From Cyanodermella asteris (Eukaryota > Ascomycota > Lecanoromycetes > Ostropales > Stictidaceae), in the NCBI GenBank assembly GCA_900618795.1, contig UYJD01000002.1, forward strand, positions 487,150 through 551,149: DNA of 64,000 nt, read 5' to 3'. The translations under genes and the position numbers were made by a program. Position 1 is the stretch's first letter. Each line of letters opens with the position of its first letter. The notes under the pieces are model-generated. The model was not told the origin of the DNA. It ran no database searches and saw nothing but the letters and a program-made list of their open reading frames with translations. Shown here one piece after another: positions 32,987-42,528 of this stretch.

Positions 32987-34924
32987 TCACATTTCCATGG
33001 TGCCGACTTCTGCCCCAGGTTCGACTCGTCGTGAAAAGCCCTGCCTTCGCAAATTCGACAGTCCGGCCGCAAGCTCGGTCAACATTGCTTTCTCCTCTTG
33101 GTCGCCGGAGAGGCGATTGGCAGTCTCCTGGATACCAATTTCGAGTGCTTTTGTAAGCCGAAGCTTGGCTTGATGAATGTGATAGGCCGAGCTCTCCGTG
33201 TCTGCACCGAGCAAAGCGACCCCCCGTCCATCCGGTCCCTTCATGATGAATGGGAGTAGAATATCAATGACTTGGGGGTGTATCACCGCTGCTATACCAT
33301 TGGCGGGCGGCTGACTGCCATACCAGCCAATATCGGCGTCACTGTCGGTTCCTGACAGATCGACGCTAAATTGCTGGTCGCCTGGGTCCGTCTGCCACTC
33401 GGCCCTGACGATCGCATGCAGAAGGTCGATGGCGGCAACTGCAGTGTCCTTGAACGCCGTCACACTGCATGCCTCGATGACGTTAGCCCAGAAGTTGGGG
33501 TGCGCGTCGAGATATTTCAGGAACAGGTATCTTGAAGCCCATTCTTCAGCATGCTGCCATGGCAGAGAACTTTGCATGGTATGAGCTCCGGTTTCAGCTC
33601 GTGGTGGCAACGTTAACATGTCAGGCCCAGAGAGGCTGGTAGCTCTTCCGGAGAATAGCTGGGCCAAAGTTCTGAAAACGTCTGCGCTCGCTGGCTTGCT
33701 GGGTAATCTTAGCACTAGTCCGGGGTCGGGGGCCAACATGAGCCGGGGCAATGATACCAGAACGTGCAAGTCGTGGCCGGGGCCATCGTTGCGCGCCCAT
33801 TGGCTGTTCGGCACTGCTTTCAATACCTCGTCCAGACGTTTCAGAATTTTCCCTCCAGTCGTCGCATCTGACAGCAGCTGATGATGGTAAGATTGAGCGA
33901 ACGTTGCTATATATCGCGCAGCAGGTCCATAGTGGAAAGTGATATCAACAGGATCTTGTGCGTGGGGGGCGGTATAGATGGAGATGATCTCATCATGTAT
34001 TCCCGTGTCAGTCAAGAAGCCAATAAGCTGATCTGTGGCTAGACTCCATTGGCTTTGGCCTCGAATAGCTCGAATCGAATCGGAGAAGAAGTCGATTTGG
34101 GTGACCCGCAGCAGAACATCAGCCTTGTCAATCATGTGGAGAGCTGCGAAATGTATCAAGCCTTCATCAGCTTTCATTCCATACGCGTGCTCGACGTCTG
34201 CTAGCTGGCTGGTCCAAATATCCTGCAGAGGCAAAATCTCCTTCAGCAAATCAAATAGACGCCCTTGGGCTAAGGTCTTCTCTTTCTTGGTGAGCTGGCC
34301 TGGCTCTCCTAGCGTGGCGAAACTCGGCAGAGAAAAAAGCAGATCGTAGACATTCTTGTCCTTGAATAGCCGGCGTTGCATCAACCCTTGCTGTGAGCTC
34401 TCTGCTGCTGTCGTCACTGCGGCGGCTGCAGATTGCGCCTTCTCTGACTCTGAGAGCAATAGAGAGCTCAGAACGCTTTTTGCAGATTCGGCCACCGCGA
34501 TATCTGGGGTTCTAAACCACGTATTGACCAATGTAGCGATAAGTTCAGTGTTTCCTGCAATGATGCCGACGTCTCCAAGGTGTCTGGGTGCAAGGCTGAG
34601 CAATCGAAGAACCAAAAGCTGAATTGGAGCAGATGGCGCTTTCAGGCCTGCGACCAGGTCGACCGGAGGCTCTATACTGAGCACGTCTGAGAAAGCATAG
34701 GGTTCGACCAGTTTTTCCGCAAGTTTGGTGGCCGGTGATGGATCTTGTTGAATGGTCTGTAAGAGCTCAGCAACCAGGCTGATCAGCCCAACACGTTCGA
34801 ATTTGGTCACAGTCTGTAACGATTCCCGTCGCACACGTTCAAGAAGCGCTGCATCAAGCTGGTTTGTTGGAGTATCGATCACGTCTCGAAGATGAGCCTG
34901 AACTCTTGACACAAGCGAAACCAT
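32987..34924 (-). CDS. Hsm3/PSMD5-like HEAT-repeat proteasome assembly chaperone
   Basis: Predicted all-helical protein of 645 residues with regularly spaced hydrophobic helices throughout (for example ALLERVRRESLQTVTKFERV, APIQLLVLRLLSLAPRHL). This pattern and length match fungal proteins annotated as Hsm3, historically named in mismatch-repair mutability and now known as a chaperone for the base of the 26S proteasome regulatory particle, the equivalent of mammalian S5b/PSMD5. The ATG is at 34924 with no intron. The C-terminus (FSRRVEPGAEVGTMEM) has no sorting signal. Overall similarity is helical and weak in motifs, so the family call is moderate; the existence of the gene is not in doubt given a 1.9 kb clean frame. 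Confidence 0.72.
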   Translation of the reverse strand: MVSLVSRVQAHLRDVIDTPTNQLDAALLERVRRESLQTVTKFERVGLISLVAELLQTIQQDPSPATKLAEKLVEPYAFSDVLSIEPPVDLVAGLKAPSAPIQLLVLRLLSLAPRHLGDVGIIAGNTELIATLVNTWFRTPDIAVAESAKSVLSSLLLSESEKAQSAAAAVTTAAESSQQGLMQRRLFKDKNVYDLLFSLPSFATLGEPGQLTKKEKTLAQGRLFDLLKEILPLQDIWTSQLADVEHAYGMKADEGLIHFAALHMIDKADVLLRVTQIDFFSDSIRAIRGQSQWSLATDQLIGFLTDTGIHDEIISIYTAPHAQDPVDITFHYGPAARYIATFAQSYHHQLLSDATTGGKILKRLDEVLKAVPNSQWARNDGPGHDLHVLVSLPRLMLAPDPGLVLRLPSKPASADVFRTLAQLFSGRATSLSGPDMLTLPPRAETGAHTMQSSLPWQHAEEWASRYLFLKYLDAHPNFWANVIEACSVTAFKDTAVAAIDLLHAIVRAEWQTDPGDQQFSVDLSGTDSDADIGWYGSQPPANGIAAVIHPQVIDILLPFIMKGPDGRGVALLGADTESSAYHIHQAKLRLTKALEIGIQETANRLSGDQEEKAMLTELAAGLSNLRRQGFSRRVEPGAEVGTMEM

Positions 34925-35683
34925 GGTAGACCGCGGTGTTGGCTACGTGAGCCCGAGATAGCCGACGTGTTATAAATCCAAATGGTATCGCAATTCTGTA
35001 GGAGAAGGTTTTCGTGTTGCTGTTGGTCCTTGCCCTGCTTGGAAATAGGTGAGGCAGTGTGCCAAGAGTGACGCTATTCAAATGAACACTCTATTGACAA
35101 ATTATCCCGAAAGTAAACTTGAGAGTCCGATATTTTCGTGGGACGGAGAGCCTTCTGAATGCGTGACGTTGCTAAGTAATGGCGATCGTGAAGATCATGG
35201 AGCCACTACACAGACTTGTCTGCCTCAGCTGTTTCGGAAAGCTTTGTGGAGTTTGTGAAGTGAGCAGTGGCTGATCTCTCGAGTTGCGCGCGAAGTGGGC
35301 TGACTGGAATTATTACGCCGGCTTGATCACCAACCTAAGGAAGTGGATTTCTGCCTGACGCATTGCCGAAATCGTCTGCGGGCTCAGCCATGTATCACTC
35401 TTACTCTGACCTCATCCTGTACGCATTGAGGTCGTCATAGGAGCAACATTTAAAGAGATCCGATGAGGGCGTGCAATGAACAACCTTTGTCGGGGCGCCC
35501 GTCCGGATCCGCCGGCCAGTCCGCTCAAAATCAACTTTCTTTCCGCAGTCAGAGTCACACAGCGGCCACTGCATAGTTGCCCACTCCTGCGCACAGAGAT
35601 CTTGAGGTCAATTTCTCCCAGTTGGGATTCGTTTCAACACTGTCTCGTGTAGATACAGCTTCTATCGATTGTTTATATGCAAT
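34925..35683. promoter_or_regulatory. Divergent promoter region, Hsm3-like and Rpc31 genes
   Basis: About 760 bp between two outward-pointing start codons. No open frame longer than about 110 codons and no trusted TATA box; it should contain both promoters. Confidence 0.5.
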
Positions 35684-36484
35684 ATGCCGCCTCGTGGAGG
35701 CAGGGGTGGTGCGGGCGCGGGGAGACCTCGTCCGGCTGCTGGCAAGGTTCGAATTGGCGGCATAGACATAGAAGTCGACGAGGAGACACAGAACACCGCC
35801 CACGACAGGCCGCAACCATCGCAGACCTTTCCAGTAAGGCGGGACAGTACAAGCCCAACGTGACAGTGCAGCTGACGTACATAGCCATATCAAATTTCAA
35901 CCGCGCGCCCGTTGACAGAAACGGAGAGAATCGACATTGCTCGATATCGCGCTATTCGGGATCGCATTCACAAGGGACCACTCTATACCACCTTCGACGA
36001 TGAGACCCCATCACCATCGCAGGGCCAAAAAAGGAAGGCTGGTGGGGACACATTCGATGCATTCAACGGCATGGAAACATATAGCATGAAGTATACAACG
36101 AGGAAGAGGAAGATACCACCCCTTTCGTCAAGGCCATTCGTCCTGCAGTTCTTCCCACCGGAATTACACTCGACCCTCGACCCCTCATCCAAAGCGAGCC
36201 GTGCCAATGGATCAGTCAAGAAGAAGCAGCTGCAAACGGATTTTGACATCGATGAGCTTGACGCGGACGGAACTGGCGAGGGCAAGGACCTCGACGAGGA
36301 CGAGGCCGTAGCCAAGAACCCGCAAGAAGATGGAGACGATCCGCCAGAAGAGGACGTTGACGATGACTACGACGAAGATGACGACGATGAAGGCGATGAC
36401 TACAACGCAGAGCAGTACTTTGACGATGGAGAGGGGGACGAAGACTTGGGTGATGCAGATGACGGCGGGGGCGACGACTACTAG
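35684..36484 (+). CDS. rpc31: DNA-directed RNA polymerase III subunit Rpc31 (RPC7)
   Basis: Small acidic Pol III-specific subunit, part of the trimer needed for initiation at tRNA and 5S genes. Two exons, 35684-35833 and 35885-36484, give 249 residues. The intron is 51 bp (GTAAGG, CTGAC branch, TAG), phase 0. The join gives SQTFP|PYQISTARPLTETERI, matching the conserved FPPY...PLT..E block of the family. Other landmarks are the Gly/Arg-rich start MPPRGGRGGAGAG, RDRIHKGPLYT, RPFVLQFFPPELH in the middle, and a highly acidic Asp/Glu C-terminal tail of about 80 residues ending DDGGGDDY. It converges on the CSN1 gene with 368 bp between stops. Confidence 0.9.
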
Positions 36485-36852
36485 TAAAGTTGGCATAGGC
36501 CAGCCGTCGAGATTATACACTTTGGGTGAAGGTCAGAGAGGGCGCGAGCCATATCTTCGCTCTATTGGCGACTAGAGAGCGACATGTCAAGGTTGGTGTC
36601 GCTGCCTTCTTTCGAACCACACGAGCAGGTGAGCGTTGCGCGGGGACATCAGTTCGCTCATGCTTTGTTCAAGACTGAACTTTCTGCTTGATGGATCAAA
36701 ACATCAGTCGGATCTAAACCGGTACCGCCAAACCGTCCAACGCCTTCGCTAAGTACAACACGCTATGGGCAGGAGTTCTATGCACAAGCTGCTGCCAATA
36801 TCAGTCTGTCCGGAACATGTGCTATGCAGCTCGGTCCTGATCCGCGCTTCTC

Positions 36853-38229
36853 TCAGCGCTTGTAGTTTCTGTTGGCTTTGCTTCGGCCACCCGGAACCTC
36901 AAAAGTGGCACTGTCAACATCCATGCCACCTAGTCCACTTTCAGATCGAGGAGGTGCACGAACTTCCAGTCCAGCATTGACAGCCTCAATACGCAACAGC
37001 CTCTGCACTGCCGTCCTCTCATAATCCTTGCTCAGTTGCAGAGCTTCCTCCTGGACCTTCCGACGCTGGTCGAAAATGTTCGCCACTAGCAAACCATTGT
37101 CGAGGTCCAGCCGAGCAGTTAACTGTTTGGATTTGATCAGCTCTACCGCCATGGCTACTACCTCGTCCTCTTGTGCACCAAAAGCAGATCCCAGAGCCGA
37201 GAAAGTGATCGACGAAAAAGGGTTGAAGTACTCAATCAGGGCTTTGCTGCGAATCGCCATGTAGAGAGAATCAAGATGAGAGTGGAGGTATAGATCTAGG
37301 AGGTAATCGTTTCTGTATGACGAAAGGGTGGCCAAGGTCAAGCTGTAGCGACCGCTTACGAAGGCTGAAATGGCTCGTCTCAGGTGTGGCTCGAGCTCGA
37401 GGAACGGTCGGAATTGGGGGTTCTCGAGAACACGAGTCTGGAGCCCTTGCCTGTTCAAGTTTGCCAATGCGCACAAAGCGCCATATGTAGCGATGTCGTT
37501 AGGGGTCAAGACTTCGTTGAAAGAATCCTCATCCATCGGATCATCCGCATTTGCGCCGAGCATTCTAGGTGAGATCGAGAGGAAGTAGTTCGCAGCATGT
37601 TCATAGCGTCGGCTTGACATGGCTGCGAGTCCCAGTATCGCGTTGAGCTTTGGTTTGGTCTTGTCACCATCTGGCTTGTTGGACATGTTGCCCAGTCGCT
37701 GAGCGTTCAGCTCCACGCTGTGCCAAAGATCTTGATCAATGAAGACATTGATGAGGTGGAAGTTCATAACCGACACGTGGACAGGCAGTTGGCAATAATC
37801 CCGTTGCTTCTGATACTGCTTTGCCGCCTCGCTCTGATTGCCAATCTCGTAGTAATGCCGGCCGAGATCATCATAGCCCATGCGGATACTCTCCTTGATA
37901 AGGTTGTTCTTGTAACCCTTCAGCTCCTGCTCCAGTCGATTTGTCTCCTTTTGAACGGCGAGTTCCGTTCGATCTACCCAGCTCGAGTCGAGCTGTGCAT
38001 CCGGATCCTGAGGCGACACTTCAGCAAGAGCTTTGGTTGCCTTCTTGTATAAGGAGACATCCTGGCCAGACTTGGCGACTAGAACTGCTTGTTTGAGGGC
38101 CTCCGGGGCGAGGTACGAGGATGTCTTGCCAATGTGAAAGAGCCTGTGGAAGCGGGTGCGGCCTCGATAATTTGCGATGTATCCGTCTAGATCCATCTTG
38201 GGTGGATCCGAGATCTTTCCTTGCGCCAT
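36853..38229 (-). CDS. csn1: COP9 signalosome subunit 1 (CSN1/CsnA)
   Basis: PCI-domain subunit of the COP9 signalosome, which removes Nedd8 from cullins and so controls SCF ligases. The ATG at 38229 gives 458 residues without intron. The N-terminal half is helical TPR-like repeat sequence (NLIKESIRMGYDDLGRHYYE, then AAKQYQKQRDYC, the typical Rpn7/CSN1 region). The PCI winged-helix part includes LYMAIRSKALIEYFNPFSSI and VAMAVELIKSKQLTARLD. The C-terminus is basic (GGRSKANRNYKR). It differs from the proteasome paralogue Rpn7 by the YCQLPVHVSVMNFHLINV block. The F-box gene at 10 kb belongs to the same regulatory system but is not adjacent. Confidence 0.9.
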   Translation of the reverse strand: MAQGKISDPPKMDLDGYIANYRGRTRFHRLFHIGKTSSYLAPEALKQAVLVAKSGQDVSLYKKATKALAEVSPQDPDAQLDSSWVDRTELAVQKETNRLEQELKGYKNNLIKESIRMGYDDLGRHYYEIGNQSEAAKQYQKQRDYCQLPVHVSVMNFHLINVFIDQDLWHSVELNAQRLGNMSNKPDGDKTKPKLNAILGLAAMSSRRYEHAANYFLSISPRMLGANADDPMDEDSFNEVLTPNDIATYGALCALANLNRQGLQTRVLENPQFRPFLELEPHLRRAISAFVSGRYSLTLATLSSYRNDYLLDLYLHSHLDSLYMAIRSKALIEYFNPFSSITFSALGSAFGAQEDEVVAMAVELIKSKQLTARLDLDNGLLVANIFDQRRKVQEEALQLSKDYERTAVQRLLRIEAVNAGLEVRAPPRSESGLGGMDVDSATFEVPGGRSKANRNYKR

Positions 38230-38613
38230 CGTGGACTAGAGGCGCGTTGAGTTCGGTTGAACTATTCGTGATCGGGGAGCTGCAGGATAGTGGCGGAGGT
38301 CAACCTGTCTGCGGCGGACCGCTCCCAGAGGGTGTGCAGAGAATTCCTCGAAGCGATTTCAGAATTTCGAAGGCTTCTTACAAAGATTAAGGCCGCGTCG
38401 ATTTTCTGTGTGATTGATCCCCAGCAATGCTGCTCTCGCAAAAGTGAAGTTGTTTGACGGTGGCGTCACTCTCCATCTAGGTGCTCCAGGTGCGCAGGCT
38501 AGGCGGGGAGCTGAGGCTTGCGGGGTGAGCTCCGCTCTATGACAACAAATAATACGATGCAGAAAAGTTCTACCTTTGGATTATGTTCTGTGAGTACGAG
38601 TCTAGTGTTACAG
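38230..38613. promoter_or_regulatory. Divergent promoter region, CSN1 and Trm61-like genes
   Basis: About 384 bp between outward-pointing starts. The methyltransferase first-exon frame is open upstream to about 38518, so its true start could lie inside this region. Confidence 0.5.
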
Positions 38614-39884
38614 ATGATATCAATCTCCAGATGGCCTACGCGCACATTCCGTCCTAGACAAAGTCCTGTCTTTCGAGCTTGTAGAGCGTACACTTTTAGC
38701 GGTATTGTTACACGTCCTTGTTGGTCTGGGCGAGCGGATACTGACGGTTTGGTCTAGCTGGAGACCGCGTCCTTGTACAGCGTGTCAAGAGCAACGATGA
38801 CGGCCGACTGAGCCGCTCGCTTCGACCCGGAAGAAGTATACCGGTTGGGAATGGGTCAATACGGCATGAGGACATCATTGGCAAACAGTCCCGCGATACA
38901 ATCACGATCAAAAAGATTGAGTATCGCCTCCTGAAGCCAACTTTGGAAGACTATGTGGTCGGAACCGGGCGAACCGTGACGCCAATATACCCTCAGGATG
39001 CAAGCGTGATAGTGTCACATCTTGACATACATGCAAGCCCGCCCGGCTCGGCCCACGAGTTGCAGCAACCGCTCGAGTTATTCGAGGCCGGCACAGGCCA
39101 TGGTGGTCTCACATTGCATCTCGCTCGTGCGATCCATGCTGCGAACCCCCCACTGCCTGCGCTACAGATCAACCAAGATTGTGCTGTAAAAAGCGAGTCT
39201 GAGGATCAAGCAAGCTCCGTCCAAGATGACAGATTGTGTTCAGGGCCGGCCCCGTTCGCGGAAGAGTGGAGACTGCAGCGGAAGGCCATAGTCCACACGT
39301 TGGACATCAATGAACATAACTCCCTAGCTGCCCGGAATATTGTTCGAAGCTTCAATCGGGGGATGTATGCCGGCAACGTCGATTTCTACACTGGTGAGAT
39401 TCCTGCATGGATTCAGCAACAACGAACAGCACGATTCGGTATCGACACAAACGAAGCTCAATTTCTGAGCCATGCAATCTTGGATCTACCTGACTGCCAC
39501 CACTACCTTGGTAATTTGTCTGGTGCCTTGCGGACTGATAGCAAGCTCCTGGTTTTCAGCCCTAGTGTTACACAGATTGCGGCCTGTGTCGATGTCATTC
39601 GTACGAGCTACCTACCCCTTATAATGGATAGAGTGCTCGAGCTTGGGACTGGAATCTCTGGGGGTCGTGAATGGGACGTTCGCGCATTCAAGCCGAGGAG
39701 TGCAACCAGAGGAGAAACAGCTTCAACCAAAACCGCCGAATCTGGAACAGACGAACTCGTGCTTGCAGCTGAGGCCGGTCTTGTCAGCGACTCGGGATTC
39801 GAAATGATCTGCCGACCGACAGCGGGTAAGCGCATCGCTGGTGGCGGTTTCCTCGGCATCTGGCACAGAATGAGAACGCGTTGA
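38614..39884 (+). CDS. Mitochondrial-type tRNA (adenine-N1)-methyltransferase, Trm61/GCD14 family (two exons)
   Basis: S-adenosylmethionine-dependent methyltransferase of the Trm61 family, which makes 1-methyladenosine at tRNA position 58. Exon 1 is 38614-38701, the intron 38702-38757 (56 bp, GTATTG, CTGAC branch, TAG), exon 2 38758-39884, giving 404 residues. The join gives RAYTFS|AGDRVLVQRVKS, the conserved GDxVLL start of the family. Exon 2 continues with IPVGNGSIRHEDIIGK, EYRLLKPTLEDYV and RTVTPIYPQDASVI, all family blocks. SAM motif I is FEAGTGHGGLTLHLA; motif IV is AILDLPDCHHYL. The N-terminus is Arg-rich and acid-free (SRWPTRTFRPRQSPVFRACR), like a mitochondrial presequence. In-frame ATGs at about 38538 and 38556 are alternative starts. 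Confidence 0.83.
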
Positions 39885-40139
39885 TACAGGGCTAGGGCTA
39901 AGGGGTTTGATGTCTCCGTTATGCCGGCATTATGCCGTCATTAGTCGAAGTTAGATTGCTATGTGCTTGCGCGGGCTTGCGTAAAGATCGTTGATCAGTC
40001 GCTCGGCATTTCTCACAGCCACCTTACACGGAGGCTATTCATCCACGAGCCAATGCACCGAATACCGTTCCGAAATCGTTGTCTCGATGTACAATGCTCC
40101 TATACCATCTCTATATGTTTGGTATGACATGGAAACAAT

Positions 40140-41147
40140 TCACAATTTGCTCTGCGCGTCCGAGATTTTTGATCTTGCCAGGATGAAGTCGATGAGATCC
40201 TGAAAGTATTCCTCTTTCGTACCAGGCTCAACGTGCACTACGATATGTTAGCGGCGACCTTGGGCAGATAGAGGGGAGACCGGCAAGCATGGTAGGCGTC
40301 GGGATACAGTTTGAAGACGAAATCAGGGTGGTTGAGCCTCCGGTGATACGCCTCGGATGCTTCCCAGCTAGTGATGTGGTCAGCCGTTCCGTGACCCAGC
40401 CAAATTGCCTTGACAACTGGCAATGGATTTGCTTTCCCTGTCTTCAACTCCAGCGCGCGGTTGAGGCACCCGTCGAACATTTGCAGAGTGCCCATGTCGT
40501 GGCAAAGAGGATCCTCAACCCACAGATTGTTGCTCGCAGGGTCGCGTGAGATCAAGCTGGGGTCGAGTTTGTTCTTGATCCTGAATTGCGGGAATAGCCT
40601 GGCAAACAATCTGCCTGCGGCGACTGTGATACTCCATGGTTCGACTTTGGGGTCCAGAGAGATCCATGGGGCAATGGCGAGAACTCCAGCTAGCTGGCCC
40701 AAGATCTCCTTTGGCCCATTCGCGGCATAGTAGAGGACCTCGCCGCCACCCATTGAATGGCCAGCAATGAAGGTGGGAACATTCGAGGGTAGTTTCGAGC
40801 TAATAAAGTCGGTCATATCCTTCATCACCTGAACTGTTCCACCTGTGTCACCCCGTTGGGAAGGCTCTTTGACAGACTTGCCGAATCCTCGTTGGTCAAT
40901 ACCATGAACCTCAATACCAGACTTGGTCAACGTGGGGAACAATTCTGCCGTGCGCCCAATGTGATCGCTAAAGCCATGGAAGTATAGTAGCCGTGCTTTG
41001 GTGGGCCCTGATGGCTGTTCTGACTTAGCATAATCTAATCAAGCGCGTTGACGGTGTTATTGATACCTTCCAGACTCTGGCGTAGAGCTCCAAGCCATCT
41101 GGTGCAGTAAAAGGCGTAAGATCCCCTGGCTGAGACGGCTCCGCCAT
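40140..41147 (-). CDS. Monoacylglycerol-lipase-like alpha/beta hydrolase (three exons, probable GC-AG intron)
   Basis: Serine hydrolase of the monoglyceride lipase type. Exons on the minus strand: 41067-41147, about 40285-41023 and 40140-40237, giving 305 residues. Intron 1 is 43 bp (GTATCA...AAG), joining LYARVWK|SEQPSG. The triad is Ser117 in AGHSMGG, Asp242 in HGTADHIT and His272 in PDAYHA; the oxyanion HGF motif is at residues 43-45. The third exon is supported by its typical family end (EPGTKEEYFQDLIDFILA). It joins in frame only from a GC donor at 40284-40283, which gives a 47 bp intron with CTAAC branch and TAG acceptor; the nearest GT donor would shift the frame. Without this exon the protein would end at ANIS a few residues after the catalytic histidine. 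The divergent neighbour is ATP synthase delta, 269 bp away. Confidence 0.82.
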
Positions 41148-41416
41148 CGCGAGAATTGCTGCACGAAAGACTACACGATGACAAATTCGCAGAAAGAATT
41201 GAAGACGTTCTAGCAAGATGTTTCAGTCTGCACTTACGATTCAAAGCTGCAAAATAGCAGTGTAGTCTTCGGTCTCAGAAAGCGTAAGTCGATGCCTCGG
41301 CGATGGGACGTGTGCCCAAATCGGCATAGCGCTTTTGAAGGTCTTGGCTCTCAAGCAACTTCAACCGTAGCTTGCGTTTAGAGCGTCAACGGCATTCCTC
41401 TCCTTACCAAACCACC

Positions 41417-42207
41417 ATGAACACTCTCCGAATCGCTCGTGCTGCGGCTCGCGCTTCGGCGCCTGCATTCAGGGCCCCTGCCCAGCGCAGAGGCTACGCC
41501 GATGCCGTCTCCGACAAGATCAAGCTCACTCTTGCCCTGCCTCACCAGGTGAGAACATTTCCGTCGCATGCCTACCGAGCCATTGGTGTCTTTGACAGTG
41601 ACTAACATCTATTTTCCAGGCCATCTATAAGTCTCAAGATGTGTACGTCCCCAAAACTTGCTGCTAGGACATACAGCTACGGCTCAACGGAGCACTTGCT
41701 TACCAATGCGACAGCGTCCAGGTCAACATCCCGGCGGAGTCTGGAGAGATGGGTGTCCTCGCCAACCACGTTCCTTCGATCGAGCAATTGAAGCAAGGTC
41801 TCGTCGAAGTTATCGAGGAGAGCGGCGGAAGCAAGCAGTTTTTCTGTGAGTCAAGAGCAGGACCACCAATCGATCAGCCACACGCATGAATGATTCCTGG
41901 TTGGACATTGTCGTAAGGTACTGGACTGATAATGTATACAGTGGCTGGTGGCTTTGCGACTGTTCAGCCCGACTCCGTCCTCAGCATCAACGCAACTGAG
42001 GGCTACCCGTTGGAAGAGTTCAGTGCGGAGGCTGTCAGGTCTCAGATTGCGGAGGCGCAGAAAATTGCCAGCGGCAGCGGCAGCGCACAGGACATCGCTG
42101 AGGCAAACATTGAACTTGAGGTAAGACTGAGAGCAGGCTCGAGACATCGCCGCCGCTGACTGACTTTGAACCAGGTCCTCGAGAGCTTGCAGGCTGCGCT
42201 CAAATAG
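41417..42207 (+). CDS. atp16: Mitochondrial F1F0-ATP synthase delta subunit (five exons)
   Basis: Central-stalk subunit of mitochondrial ATP synthase (homologue of bacterial epsilon). Exons 41417-41548, 41620-41642, 41715-41845, 41942-42120 and 42175-42207 give 165 residues. Introns are 71, 72, 96 and 54 bp, all GT...AG, and every join keeps family sequence: LALPHQ|AIYKSQDV|VQVNIPAESGEMGVL, SKQFF|LAGGFATVQPDS, EANIELE|VLESLQAALK. Exon 2 is only 23 bp, and its donor (GTACGT at 41643) was chosen because it restores VVQVNIPAE. The first ~25 residues (MNTLRIARAAARASAPAFRA...RRGY) form a clear mitochondrial presequence. The beta-sandwich domain and two C-terminal helices follow. Length matches the family. 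Confidence 0.95.
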
Positions 42208-42528
42208 GTTGCATTTGTATCATATGGATAGACTCAGCAAATAAGACTTCTTTGCTACTGCCTTTGATTGTACGTTGTTTTGCTGCAATGCATGAAACGT
42301 GATGCTAGAGGTATCGAAAGGGTCTGACATCGCACTTTCCCTGAAGTCCTTCACACAAAGAAGTCGCTAGCCGTCTGGCAGCGCTTACTGGAAACTTGCG
42401 ACACTTTTGGTTTTATATCCTTGGTCCTGACATGACACTCCTCCCATCCCCCCTATTGTTATCACGGTCTCGCGCGTTTAGCTTTCTTTGTGTAGCTTAA
42501 GCTCGCAAGACCATCACAGCAGAACGCC

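Noticed and set aside
35735-35765. B-box-like GGTTCGAATTGG, possible tRNA
   Set aside because: It lies inside exon 1 of rpc31 and no acceptor stem or anticodon arm can be drawn around it.
36212-36520. Minus-strand hydrophobic frame over rpc31
   Set aside because: It is the complement of the Asp/Glu repeat tail, where GAC/GAG codons read as Val/Ile/Leu on the other strand. Not a membrane protein.
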